Below are positions 6,854-13,270 of a stretch of DNA of 13,751 bases, in pieces; position 1 is the stretch's first letter, and the number at the start of each line of letters is the position of its first letter. The stretch covers positions 2,214 to 15,964 of the forward strand of contig DOEZ01000470.1 in NCBI GenBank assembly GCA_003532715.1. The letters are read 5' to 3'. The notes beneath the pieces are model-generated. The model was given only the letters and a program-made list of their open reading frames with translations, was not told the DNA's origin and ran no database searches. The stretch is from Planctomycetaceae bacterium. GTDB taxonomy: Bacteria > Planctomycetota > Planctomycetia > Pirellulales > Thermoguttaceae. Both the position numbers and the translations under genes were made by a program.

Positions 6854-7355
6854 TCCCCCAAAAAGGGCGGTTTCGCCTTGCCAGTTTTGTGTTATTTGAA
6901 GCTGCCGGACCCCCTACCTGAAGTTCTCGCGAGACCGTTATCGCGCACTGCGATATCAGGCCTCGCACCGAAGACTATTCAGACGACGACCGGAACGAGG
7001 AAGACGGCCAACGAGAGACTCGTCACACAGCCAACCTTGTCCATTCGGGGGAATTCAGTGATCGCGCCGGGGCCGATTCTGAGGGTTTCTTTGAGATTTC
7101 GTGCTCGGTTTCGCGCGCCGACGGCAATTTCATCAATGGAGAGCATTGTATTTCCACAAACATCACCACACAACTTGTCTTTCGCGACTCACTCCGGGAA
7201 GAACGGCAAGGGCGGGGTGTCTTTGGTCTCGCCCGAGAGAGCGGAGAAGGCAGAGGGGTATCGCGTCTTGTCGCCTGACAGGACGCGATATCCTCTTCCT
7301 CAAGGGACGAACAATTGAAGAATCACTGAACACCTTTTCAAGAAAGATTACTGTC
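6854..7355. other. Gene-poor region with short inverted repeats and possible gene debris
   Basis: This 500-base interval lies between the small minus-strand ORF and the PEP-CTERM gene. It holds TATCGC/GCGATA (about 6939-6955), a long hairpin (7259-7290, listed separately) and a minus-strand frame at 6979-7173. Part of that frame, LKETLRIGPGAITEF, resembles the core of FliN/SpoA-type proteins. A 146-codon plus-strand frame (6878-7318) has no recognisable content and is probably not a gene. No convincing promoter for the PEP-CTERM gene was found. Confidence 0.4.
7253..7297 (+). promoter_or_regulatory. Long hairpin upstream of the PEP-CTERM gene
   Basis: Bases 7259-7272 pair with 7277-7290 around a GCCT tetraloop in a 14-base stem. 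Its only non-Watson-Crick pair is a U-G wobble in plus-strand RNA; on the minus strand the same position would be an A/C mismatch. G-rich 7253-7258 can pair further with TCCT-type bases after 7290. There is no T-tract. It lies about 65 bases upstream of the start codon, so it is a candidate 5'-leader structure. Confidence 0.5.
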
Positions 7356-7928
7356 ATGTCACGATTCCTTGTCGTGTTGGCGGGGGCATTCGCGTTGCTC
7401 GCCGCCGCGTTGCCCGGCGCGGCCTCGGCCGAGTTGATCTACTACGTCGAGGACTTCGAACACAACGGCGAGCCGGGCTTCGACCCGATGTTCAATCATG
7501 AGTTCACGGCCAAACCGGGCGGAACGCTCCGTTGGCGACTTGGAACGCAACCTGATGGCACGGCTTACTTGTTCCTTGGTTCCGGAACCACTGACACGAT
7601 AACGTTCAACCTGCCCTCTTGGGGCACGGTTACCTATGCGACGGTTTGCTTACATCCTGACTTTCCTCTTGGCCAATCCACTACATCTGTCACGTTCGTC
7701 GGCTCCGAAGGGACATGGGTGTCCGGACCAGACGATTATGGGCAGACCTTTGTCGATATCACGGCAAACGAAATCGGCGTCATTGAGCAGATTCAACTCT
7801 ATGCTTCGCAAGCCGCCTTTACGAGCGTCACGATCGGCATGGTCCCCGAACCGACCAACGCCATTCTGTTGCTCGGGTTCGTTACCGCCGGGACACTGCG
7901 AGCGTCGGGTCGCCGTCGAAGGGTCTGA
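7356..7928 (+). CDS. PEP-CTERM sorting-domain exported protein
   Basis: This 190-residue protein has an N-terminal signal peptide (SRFLVVLAGAFALLAAALPGAASA) and a C-terminal PEP-CTERM sorting signal. The signal consists of VPEP at residues 163-166, a hydrophobic segment (ILLLGFVTAGTL) and a basic end (GRRRRV). Such proteins are exported by Sec and then processed by an exosortase, commonly ending in the cell envelope or extracellular matrix. No exosortase gene is in the window. The middle part (about residues 25-160) is rich in Thr, Gly and aromatic residues with beta-strand character. I do not recognise a named domain there. The ATG at 7356 is the only start that gives an N-terminal signal peptide; a weak AGAAAG lies upstream. 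The gene converges on the alpha-galactosidase gene, with 43 bases between the two stop codons. Confidence 0.88.
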   Translation: MSRFLVVLAGAFALLAAALPGAASAELIYYVEDFEHNGEPGFDPMFNHEFTAKPGGTLRWRLGTQPDGTAYLFLGSGTTDTITFNLPSWGTVTYATVCLHPDFPLGQSTTSVTFVGSEGTWVSGPDDYGQTFVDITANEIGVIEQIQLYASQAAFTSVTIGMVPEPTNAILLLGFVTAGTLRASGRRRRV

Positions 7929-7961
7929 TTATCCAGGAGCACGCGGTTTATTGTGCAACAC

Positions 7962-7990
7962 AACAGAGGGCTTACGCCCCCCGCTCGCCT
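7962..7990 (-). repeat. Palindromic repeat, copy 1, forming the end of the alpha-galactosidase gene
   Basis: This 29-base element matches 9982-10010 at 28 of 29 positions, in the same orientation. On the minus strand it reads GGCGAGCGGGGGGCGTAAG and folds as GGGGGC-GUAA-GCCCUC, with one G-U pair. The loop is a GNRA-type tetraloop, and its last three bases are the UAA stop of the alpha-galactosidase gene. The repeat encodes the C-terminal GERGA. Confidence 0.85.
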
Positions 7991-9819
7991 GTGAGGAGAA
8001 TGACGGCTGATGCGCCTCGATTTGGAAAGCGCAGCTTCAATCCGTTTTCGATCAGTTCGTGGCCCGCGCTCGATTCCGGCAGTTCGAGGTTTTCGGGCCC
8101 ACGAACGCGATAGCGTCGATCGGGCCGCAGACCCTTCAGCCGGACGGTCGCTTCAAGCCGCGGGTCGTTGGCCTGGTAGGCGAACAAGACGGCGCGATTC
8201 GTCTCCGGATCGACGTAGAGCGCCGCTTGCATCATCTTCGGAGCGTCGGGATTGGCCTGCGCCGTCAGGTGGTAGACGTCGGCCTTCCGCATGATGGGCC
8301 GAATCTGCTTGTACAGGGCAATCCGCTCGGCGGCGATCTTGCGAGTAAGGGCGTCCCAGTCTTGAATGCGGCCCGACAGGCCCAGGTGGCCCATCATATT
8401 GACCGTGAACTGGGTTGTCGGGTCGAACGAGCTTTCGATCGCCGCATGGTCGGCATCGCGCGACGCGTACTTCTTCAATCCCCAAGGCGGCACGATCGTC
8501 CAATGGCTGCACGTCTCGGGCGGAAAGAGGTACGTCGCGCCGTGGTTCATCGCCAGACACATGTTGGGGTTGACGTTGTCCGAAACCCAGTGCGTGTCGG
8601 TCATCGCGGCGGTCATCACGTCGTGGCGCAGCGAGCCGCTGGAACAGTTTTCGACGATCAAGTCGGGATGTTCTGCTCGCAGATGCCGCCACAACTCCGC
8701 GAGACCTCGATAGTGGCGATACAGAACATCTTCGACACCCGCGAAACGCTCGCTGTCGAGTTGCAGGTTGGTGTTGAAATCCATCTTCAGATAGTCGAGC
8801 TTATAGTCGGCCACGAGCCGGTCGATTTGCGACTTGGCCCACGCCACAACTTGCGGGTTGCCGAAATCGAGCGTGTAGCTGCCCCGTCGCTCAAAGGGCT
8901 TCTCTCCGTCGCGCAGGAACCAGTCGGGATGCTCGCGGCCGACAGGCGAATTGGGCGAGACGCGTTCGATCTCGATCCACAAGCCACACTTCATCCCCAA
9001 TCGGCGAACCTCGGCCGCAATCGGCTCCAAGCCGTCGGGAAGTTTCTCGTGATTCACGGTCCAATCGCCGAGAGCACCAACCCAACCCGCCTCCGGCACC
9101 GTTCCGCCGTACCAGCCCGCGTCGATCGTGAACAACTCGCATCCCATTTCGGCCGCCGCTTTGGCCTGGGCGAGAATCGCCTTCTGGGAAAGGCGGTCGT
9201 AATCGGCATACCATGTGTTGTACTGAACCGGCGGCCAGTCCTCGCCCATGTCGCGAAGCAGGTGCTTGCGGATGTATCGGACAATGGGTTGCGCGCCATG
9301 GTCCCAATCGCCGGAGAATTCGGCAACCAACGCCCCGGGAATCGGCAGGCCACCGATCGTGTCGAACGGCGCGAGCGACGCTGGCGAGGTGGCCGCGCGG
9401 AGCACGGTGTTCTCCCCTCGCGGTTCGACGGCGAGGATCCAGTTGCCGCTATAGGCCAATGACACGGCGACCCCCTCGCCCGTTTCGACATTGCGGACCA
9501 GGAGCCATGGCTTGATGCCGTTGCTGCTTCGCCCCAGCTTCTGGACGTAACGAAACCCTTCAGCCGGGAGCCTGAACGTGCGCAACAGATATTCCCGCGC
9601 GAAATCACCCGATGCCGTCACGATCTCGTAATCGGTGACCGGCCCGGGAAGCACCTTCTCGAACGGAAGGGGCACGGCAGCGGCCAAAGTCGGGGACGAC
9701 TTCCTGGAGTCATCCACGGGGGTGGACAGAGCGGACGAGCAGTCGCTCTTGTACGGAGCAATTCCGACCAGCAGCAGGCCGATGAGATTAATCAGTTCGC
9801 GAAACCGGGAAGATTGCAT
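7972..9819 (-). CDS. Secreted alpha-galactosidase-like glycoside hydrolase (GH36/clan GH-D)
   Basis: This 615-residue enzyme is predicted to release alpha-linked galactose (or a related sugar) with retention of configuration. A hydrophobic N-terminus (INLIGLLLVGIAP) suggests export. A beta-sandwich region (about 50-190) precedes a TIM barrel and a C-terminal beta domain (about 525-611). Barrel motifs are YNTWYADY at 200-207, ELFTIDAGWYG at 228-238 and GLWIEIERVSPNS at 279-291. LDYLKMDFN at 341-349 contains nucleophile Asp347. ENCSSGSLRHD follows at 390-400, and WVSDN at 411-415 contains acid/base Asp414. All match the GH36 pattern, and the catalytic pair is intact. AGAGG six bases upstream supports the start at 9819. 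The last residues, GERGA, are encoded by a 29-base repeat shared with the next gene upstream. Specificity could be another alpha-glycoside of the same clan. Confidence 0.93.
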   Translation of the reverse strand: MQSSRFRELINLIGLLLVGIAPYKSDCSSALSTPVDDSRKSSPTLAAAVPLPFEKVLPGPVTDYEIVTASGDFAREYLLRTFRLPAEGFRYVQKLGRSSNGIKPWLLVRNVETGEGVAVSLAYSGNWILAVEPRGENTVLRAATSPASLAPFDTIGGLPIPGALVAEFSGDWDHGAQPIVRYIRKHLLRDMGEDWPPVQYNTWYADYDRLSQKAILAQAKAAAEMGCELFTIDAGWYGGTVPEAGWVGALGDWTVNHEKLPDGLEPIAAEVRRLGMKCGLWIEIERVSPNSPVGREHPDWFLRDGEKPFERRGSYTLDFGNPQVVAWAKSQIDRLVADYKLDYLKMDFNTNLQLDSERFAGVEDVLYRHYRGLAELWRHLRAEHPDLIVENCSSGSLRHDVMTAAMTDTHWVSDNVNPNMCLAMNHGATYLFPPETCSHWTIVPPWGLKKYASRDADHAAIESSFDPTTQFTVNMMGHLGLSGRIQDWDALTRKIAAERIALYKQIRPIMRKADVYHLTAQANPDAPKMMQAALYVDPETNRAVLFAYQANDPRLEATVRLKGLRPDRRYRVRGPENLELPESSAGHELIENGLKLRFPNRGASAVILLTGERGA

Positions 9820-9886
9820 GATACGCCTCTTTCTTTTGCCGTTCCAGAAGACAGAGGTTTGACGTGTCGTGGAAAATGATGTGGGG

Positions 9887-9910
9887 GATTTGGAGATTTG
9901 GAGATTTGGG
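9887..9910. repeat. Three tandem copies of an 8-base unit
   Basis: Three units of GATTTGGA (the last ending GG) occur in the spacer between the AAA+ gene and the alpha-galactosidase gene. This is a minor simple repeat. The surrounding spacer (9820-9981) shows no gene and no clear promoter. Confidence 0.7.
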
Positions 9911-9981
9911 GACTGGTGGGCGGCGGGATCGGGAATGTTGGCGGAGCGAACAGGGGGGTTACGTGCTTGGCTCGTTGAATT

Positions 9982-10010
9982 AACAGGGGGCTTACGCCCC
10001 CCGCTCGCCT
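9982..10010 (-). repeat. Palindromic repeat, copy 2, forming the end of the AAA+ gene
   Basis: This is the second copy of the 29-base element at 7962-7990. The stem here is perfect: GGGGGC-GUAA-GCCCCC, with a GNRA-type loop. The UAA in the loop is the stop codon of the AAA+ gene, and the preceding bases encode GERGA, as in copy 1. Confidence 0.85.
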
Positions 10011-11782
10011 TGTGTTTCTAAGTGGTGGAGTTCGTTTTGCCATTGTTTGCGCGAGGCGTCTAGGTCGAAGCCATCGGCGTCGCTGCCCGGGAGCAGCGAG
10101 CGGCGAGTACAGTTTACCAAAGCCTGCAATTCCTGGTAGCGTCGCGTCGGCCCGATTGCCGGGGGGATGTGGTCGCGGACCAGGCTTGCCACGCGCTCAA
10201 TCGGCATGTCGCCGTCGTCGTCCTTCGCGGCGGCCAGGTGCGATCGGAGCGACGCGAAGGCGGCCGCCGAATAGCCCTCGGTCAGCCCGTCGAGCGCGGC
10301 GACGTCTTCGTCCGTCGGTGCGGCGATCGCCTCGCCGAGCACCCAGCGGACAAACTCGCGCCGGTCGTCGCCCTCCGGATCGAGCACGGGGATAATCAGG
10401 TCGCCGACGCGCCCCGGGCGGCGGATGTCGGGCGAAAGCAGGTGGATCCGCGCCGTCATCAGCAACCACGCCACGCGTCCTCGCAACGCCGGGTCGCTCA
10501 TCATGGCCTGGATCTTGCCGGTCAGACGCCGCTCGGTCTCGTGGGCCGTCGCGTCGACGCCGCCGAATTGCGTATCGGCCTCGTCGACGAACAACACAAC
10601 CTTGTCGAGCGCCTCGAGCACCCGTCGCAACCGCTCGAAGATCACGTCGGTCTGCCCATACCACTGGCTGCGGATGTTCTTGAGCACCAGCACGGGCAAG
10701 CCGAGTTCGGCGGCCATGGCCTCGAAGACGAACGTCTTGCCCGATCCGATCGGCCCTGCCACTGCCGCCCCGGCGAGGCTCTTCTTCCCCTTCGCCTGAA
10801 AACGTGGGATGAGTTCGTCGCGGAAAAACCGTTTCAGCCGCGAGAAGCCGACGACCGAATCGAGCTTGTGCGTCGGGCGTTTGAATTCGACGACGTCCTC
10901 GCCCAATTGCGACTGGACGTACTGCTCGACCTTATCGATGACGCCGTCCGGAGCGAGCGGTTCGCCCGCGTGGGCCGCACCGGCCAGAAGCTGGCGAATC
11001 GCGTGGATCGACAGCCCGGCCGTCGATTCGGCCAGCGAGCGCGGCGTTGACCACAGCGTCGGCTTGATTCTGGCCGTTTCGATGTAGTGGTTGATATAGC
11101 GCTCGCGTGCTTCGAGCGACGGGGCGGGCACCTCGACCGAGAGCACCTGGGGCATCCGGGCCACGCGGGGATGAATCAGGTGCCGCGATTCGGCGATCAG
11201 GCAGACCGAATCGCCCCCGTGCAGAAAGGCCGGATCGCCGAACCAGTCCTGCACGATGCTTACGCGGCGGAGTTGCCGGTCGCTAAGGCCGGCCACGTCG
11301 CCCCCGGCGGCGACGGGCAGCAGCATATCGGCCGCCTCGACAAGCACGAGCAGGTTTTCGCGCAAGGTCGCGCGCGAGCAGATCATCAATTGGCGAAGAA
11401 ACTCCAGCGCGAGCGTCGGGTTGCCGATGGCCTCCTGCATGTGGCGGTCGAAATCGGCGCGGAGTTGTTCGACCCGCTTCTGCCGCTTGGTCATGTCCTG
11501 CACGATGAGCGTATCGAGTTCGACGCCCGCCTTCCATGCGACCCAGGCGTCTTGCAGCGCGACGCGGCCCTTCTCGCTGGCCACCCGAATCGGACCGTTC
11601 AGTTCGTAGACGAGTTGCACAATGCCCGGCGCGGCCGATTTGCGGCACAGAAACGGGATCAGCGGCAAGTACTCCGAACCGGCGTCGAACAGGTCGTGGA
11701 TATTGCCCGACAGAATGACGCTTCGCGACTGCCCCGAGTTGAACACTTGCGCGAGCCGCGTGAAGAAAGCATGTTCACTCAT
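9992..11782 (-). CDS. AAA+ ATPase with a degenerate N-terminal domain, partner of PspA
   Basis: In this 596-residue protein the C-terminal half is a classic-type AAA domain. It has Walker A GPIGSGKT (about 343-350), a pore-loop-like RSQWYGQTD (about 371-379), Walker B VVLFVDEAD (about 395-403) and an arginine-finger region DIRRPGR (about 452-458). The N-terminal half looks like a second AAA-type domain without a Walker A (VILSGNIHDLF near the start, then LLVLVEAADMLLP and SVCLIAESRHLI). This layout recalls the cyanobacterial/plastid Ycf46 group. I prefer the ATG at 11782 (MSEHAFF); an ATG at 11800 would add six residues, and neither has a well-placed ribosome binding site. It lies 144 bases downstream of the PspA-family gene on the same strand. 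A role in remodelling PspA assemblies is inference. The C-terminal GERGA comes from a repeat. Confidence 0.88.
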   Translation of the reverse strand: MSEHAFFTRLAQVFNSGQSRSVILSGNIHDLFDAGSEYLPLIPFLCRKSAAPGIVQLVYELNGPIRVASEKGRVALQDAWVAWKAGVELDTLIVQDMTKRQKRVEQLRADFDRHMQEAIGNPTLALEFLRQLMICSRATLRENLLVLVEAADMLLPVAAGGDVAGLSDRQLRRVSIVQDWFGDPAFLHGGDSVCLIAESRHLIHPRVARMPQVLSVEVPAPSLEARERYINHYIETARIKPTLWSTPRSLAESTAGLSIHAIRQLLAGAAHAGEPLAPDGVIDKVEQYVQSQLGEDVVEFKRPTHKLDSVVGFSRLKRFFRDELIPRFQAKGKKSLAGAAVAGPIGSGKTFVFEAMAAELGLPVLVLKNIRSQWYGQTDVIFERLRRVLEALDKVVLFVDEADTQFGGVDATAHETERRLTGKIQAMMSDPALRGRVAWLLMTARIHLLSPDIRRPGRVGDLIIPVLDPEGDDRREFVRWVLGEAIAAPTDEDVAALDGLTEGYSAAAFASLRSHLAAAKDDDGDMPIERVASLVRDHIPPAIGPTRRYQELQALVNCTRRSLLPGSDADGFDLDASRKQWQNELHHLETQGERGA

Positions 11783-11821
11783 GGCAAGGGCGCATCTCAC
11801 TTACCTGAATCATCCACAACC

Positions 11822-11856
11822 CGTAGGGTGGGTCGAGTGGAGCGAGCCCCACTAAC
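11822..11856. repeat. Imperfect palindromic intergenic element
   Basis: GTAGGGTGGGTCGAG and GGAGCGAGCCCCACTAAC form an imperfect inverted repeat (GTGGG/CCCAC and TCG/CGA with a bulge). The composition resembles dispersed GTAGGGTGGGT-type repeats seen in many bacterial genomes, from memory. It lies 22 bases upstream of the longer AAA+ start. Only one copy is in the window, so its repeat status is inferred. Confidence 0.5.
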
Positions 11857-11891
11857 ACGGCCACGGATACCGACCATGCCCCACCGCCACC

Positions 11892-11913
11892 GCACTGCCA
11901 AAGCCAGTGGCAC
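11892..11913. repeat. Second palindromic intergenic element
   Basis: GCACTGCCAAAGCCAGTGGC folds with CACTG/CAGTG arms and a seven-base loop. It resembles the CACTGGC/GCCAGTG elements that I recall as frequent in planctomycete genomes. It lies 14 bases beyond the pspA stop codon, where it could serve as an mRNA 3'-end or processing hairpin. There is no T-tract. Confidence 0.45.
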
Positions 11914-11926
11914 CTACCCGAGGCGA

Positions 11927-12739
11927 CTACTTCTCGGGAATCCGAGTCGGTTCGTCCGATTCGCCGAGCCGCTTGTCGTCGTCCTTGGTCAGGCCGATCA
12001 GGGCGTCGAACTCGTCGGTCATGACGTTTTCGGTCGCGTAGACGAGGAACTCATCCTCGTCCCGCTTGGTGTCGAGGCCCGACAACTCGCGCGAGACGCG
12101 CGCCTTGGCCTTCATCTGGCGGCGAAGGTCGCGCAACTCGGCCAACTCCTGCGACGTGCGGTCGGCGGAGATGCCGGCGACCATGTCGGCGATCTGTTGT
12201 TCCTCGCGAGCCGAAATCACGTCGGCCACGGCGTCGTGTTTCTCCTCACGAATCTTGTCCAATTCGCGAAGCAAACCCTGTATCTGAATCTTGTGGCTGC
12301 CGATGCTTTTGGCAAGCGTCTCCAAATCGCCTTCTAGGTCGGCGATCCGATGCTCCTTCTCGGCCAACGTCGTGCTGAAATCGCGAAACGCCGTTTGGCA
12401 TCGCGTATATTCGGAATCCCGCTTCACCGCTTCGATGTCGCCGTTGTGTTTTGCCACGAGCTTGCGGGCCATCGCGGCCGAACCGGCCTTCAGGCTTTCG
12501 AGCTTCTTGACTTCCTCGGTCAGCGACTTGACCTGGGCCTTCTTCTTCTCTTCCTGGCTGATCATCCCCGCCACCGCGTCCTTGTACTGATGGATCCGCG
12601 CGGTCTTGTCGCGTAGGATCTGGTCGTAGGTGGCTCGCATGACGTTCGGGTTGGCGCTCAACGTCTGACGCGCCTGGTCGATACGTCCGGTGATAAGGTA
12701 TCCGATCGCTCGGAAGTAGCGTCCGACAGCTCTGAACAT
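11927..12739 (-). CDS. pspA: PspA/IM30 (Vipp1)-family membrane-associated protein
   Basis: This 270-residue protein belongs to the PspA/IM30 family. These proteins bind membrane surfaces under envelope stress and assemble into rings and rods; they are structural relatives of eukaryotic ESCRT-III. The first helix is amphipathic (MFRAVGRYFRAIGYLITGRI), as expected for membrane binding, followed by NPNVMRATYDQILRDK. Long charged helices (about 45-225) are rich in Lys, Glu and Ala with no Pro. The C-terminus, about residues 230-270, is acidic and ends PTRIPEK. E. coli PspA has 222 residues, so this one carries a C-terminal extension. The start at 12739 has GAGGAG seven bases upstream. It is the first gene of a likely two-gene unit with the AAA+ ATPase, driven by the promoter at 12899-12926. 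No pspF, pspB or pspC is visible. Confidence 0.9.
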   Translation of the reverse strand: MFRAVGRYFRAIGYLITGRIDQARQTLSANPNVMRATYDQILRDKTARIHQYKDAVAGMISQEEKKKAQVKSLTEEVKKLESLKAGSAAMARKLVAKHNGDIEAVKRDSEYTRCQTAFRDFSTTLAEKEHRIADLEGDLETLAKSIGSHKIQIQGLLRELDKIREEKHDAVADVISAREEQQIADMVAGISADRTSQELAELRDLRRQMKAKARVSRELSGLDTKRDEDEFLVYATENVMTDEFDALIGLTKDDDKRLGESDEPTRIPEK

Positions 12740-12761
12740 CTCTTAACTCCTCTTCGGAATC

Positions 12762-12820
12762 GGCGCCCTGGGCGGTTTCCGGCGCCTGCGCGACACGATG
12801 CGCCGCCTCTCGGAACCGCC
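12762..12820 (-). promoter_or_regulatory. Structured 5' leader of pspA
   Basis: Between the pspA promoter and start codon, 12812-12820 (GGAACCGCC) can pair with 12771-12780 (GGCGGTTTCC), apart from one extra T. This encloses a GGCGC/GCGCC hairpin (12781-12785 with 12800-12804). A GGCGCC at 12762-12767 could instead pair with 12781-12786, which gives a mutually exclusive fold just upstream of the ribosome binding site. No known riboswitch is recognised. Confidence 0.35.
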
Positions 12821-12898
12821 AAGGGAGTGCCTTGCGAACCCCTTGATCCTATCGCTCGAAGCCATCTTGCGGGAGCCCGATCCATGGATGCACAGCGA

Positions 12899-12926
12899 AT
12901 TATAGCCTATTGGAGGGGTGAGTCAA
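12899..12926 (-). promoter_or_regulatory. Strong sigma70-type promoter of the pspA-AAA+ unit
   Basis: On the minus strand TTGACT (12921-12926) and a perfect TATAAT (12899-12904) are separated by 16 bases. Transcription would start near 12892, about 150 bases upstream of the pspA ATG. This is the best promoter in the window and argues that pspA is transcribed by the housekeeping sigma factor, not by sigma54 as in E. coli. Confidence 0.75.
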
Positions 12927-12957
12927 CGAAATTTGGGGCAGTGGTCCCCCGGTTTCG
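12927..12957 (+). other. Hairpin or inverted repeat abutting the pspA promoter
   Basis: CGAAATTTGGGG and CCCCCGGTTTCG pair at 11 of 12 positions around a seven-base loop. Two of these are U-G wobbles that work only in plus-strand RNA. It touches the -35 box of the minus-strand pspA promoter. It could be a regulator-binding site or part of a plus-strand RNA ending at the terminator at 13018-13040. Confidence 0.4.
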
Positions 12958-13017
12958 CCGCGTCCGACCTCCTCGTCTGCGGGTTTATTCGGTTGGGGTG
13001 AGTTTTTCTTTAGCGCG

Positions 13018-13040
13018 GGGCCCGCCAGTGGGCCCTTTTT
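13018..13040 (+). terminator. Rho-independent terminator with no obvious plus-strand gene
   Basis: GGGCCC-GCCAGT-GGGCCC is followed directly by TTTTTG. The T-tract fixes the plus orientation. It ends about 58 bases before the ovoA -35 box, so it insulates ovoA from upstream transcription. No convincing coding gene precedes it on this strand (a 71-codon frame at 12827-13042 overlaps it and is not credible). Confidence 0.65.
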
Positions 13041-13097
13041 GAGGTGATGCCCCGCGTCTCTCGCCAGTTAAATGCCGCTCAACTTCACCGGGCTTTC

Positions 13098-13126
13098 TTG
13101 GCGTTCCGCGATGCGCCTGGTAGAAT
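13098..13126 (+). promoter_or_regulatory. Candidate sigma70-type promoter of ovoA
   Basis: TTGGCG (13098-13103) and TAGAAT (13121-13126, five of six matches) are separated by exactly 17 bases. The 5' leader to the ovoA ATG would be about 138 bases; I see no known regulatory RNA in it. Confidence 0.6.
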
Positions 13127-13270
13127 TGCCCGCCGAAGCACGGCACGGCCGCTTTCCGAAGTCCGACTTGCGGGGCGAGACGGCGTGTTCGTCCTCGCGG
13201 CATGTGTGCTTGCCTGTGAGCATCCGGCGAACAGGAGACGCGACGTTTATCGGAGCAGGCGGAGCAAACC

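Noticed and set aside
8059..9462. 467-codon plus-strand frame opposite the alpha-galactosidase
   Set aside because: It lies wholly antisense to a gene with an intact GH36 motif series; its translation is Arg/Val-rich without recognisable domains.
11087..12337. 416-codon plus-strand frame across parts of the AAA+ and pspA genes
   Set aside because: It spans the antisense of two recognised genes and the repeat-filled spacer; no domain is seen.
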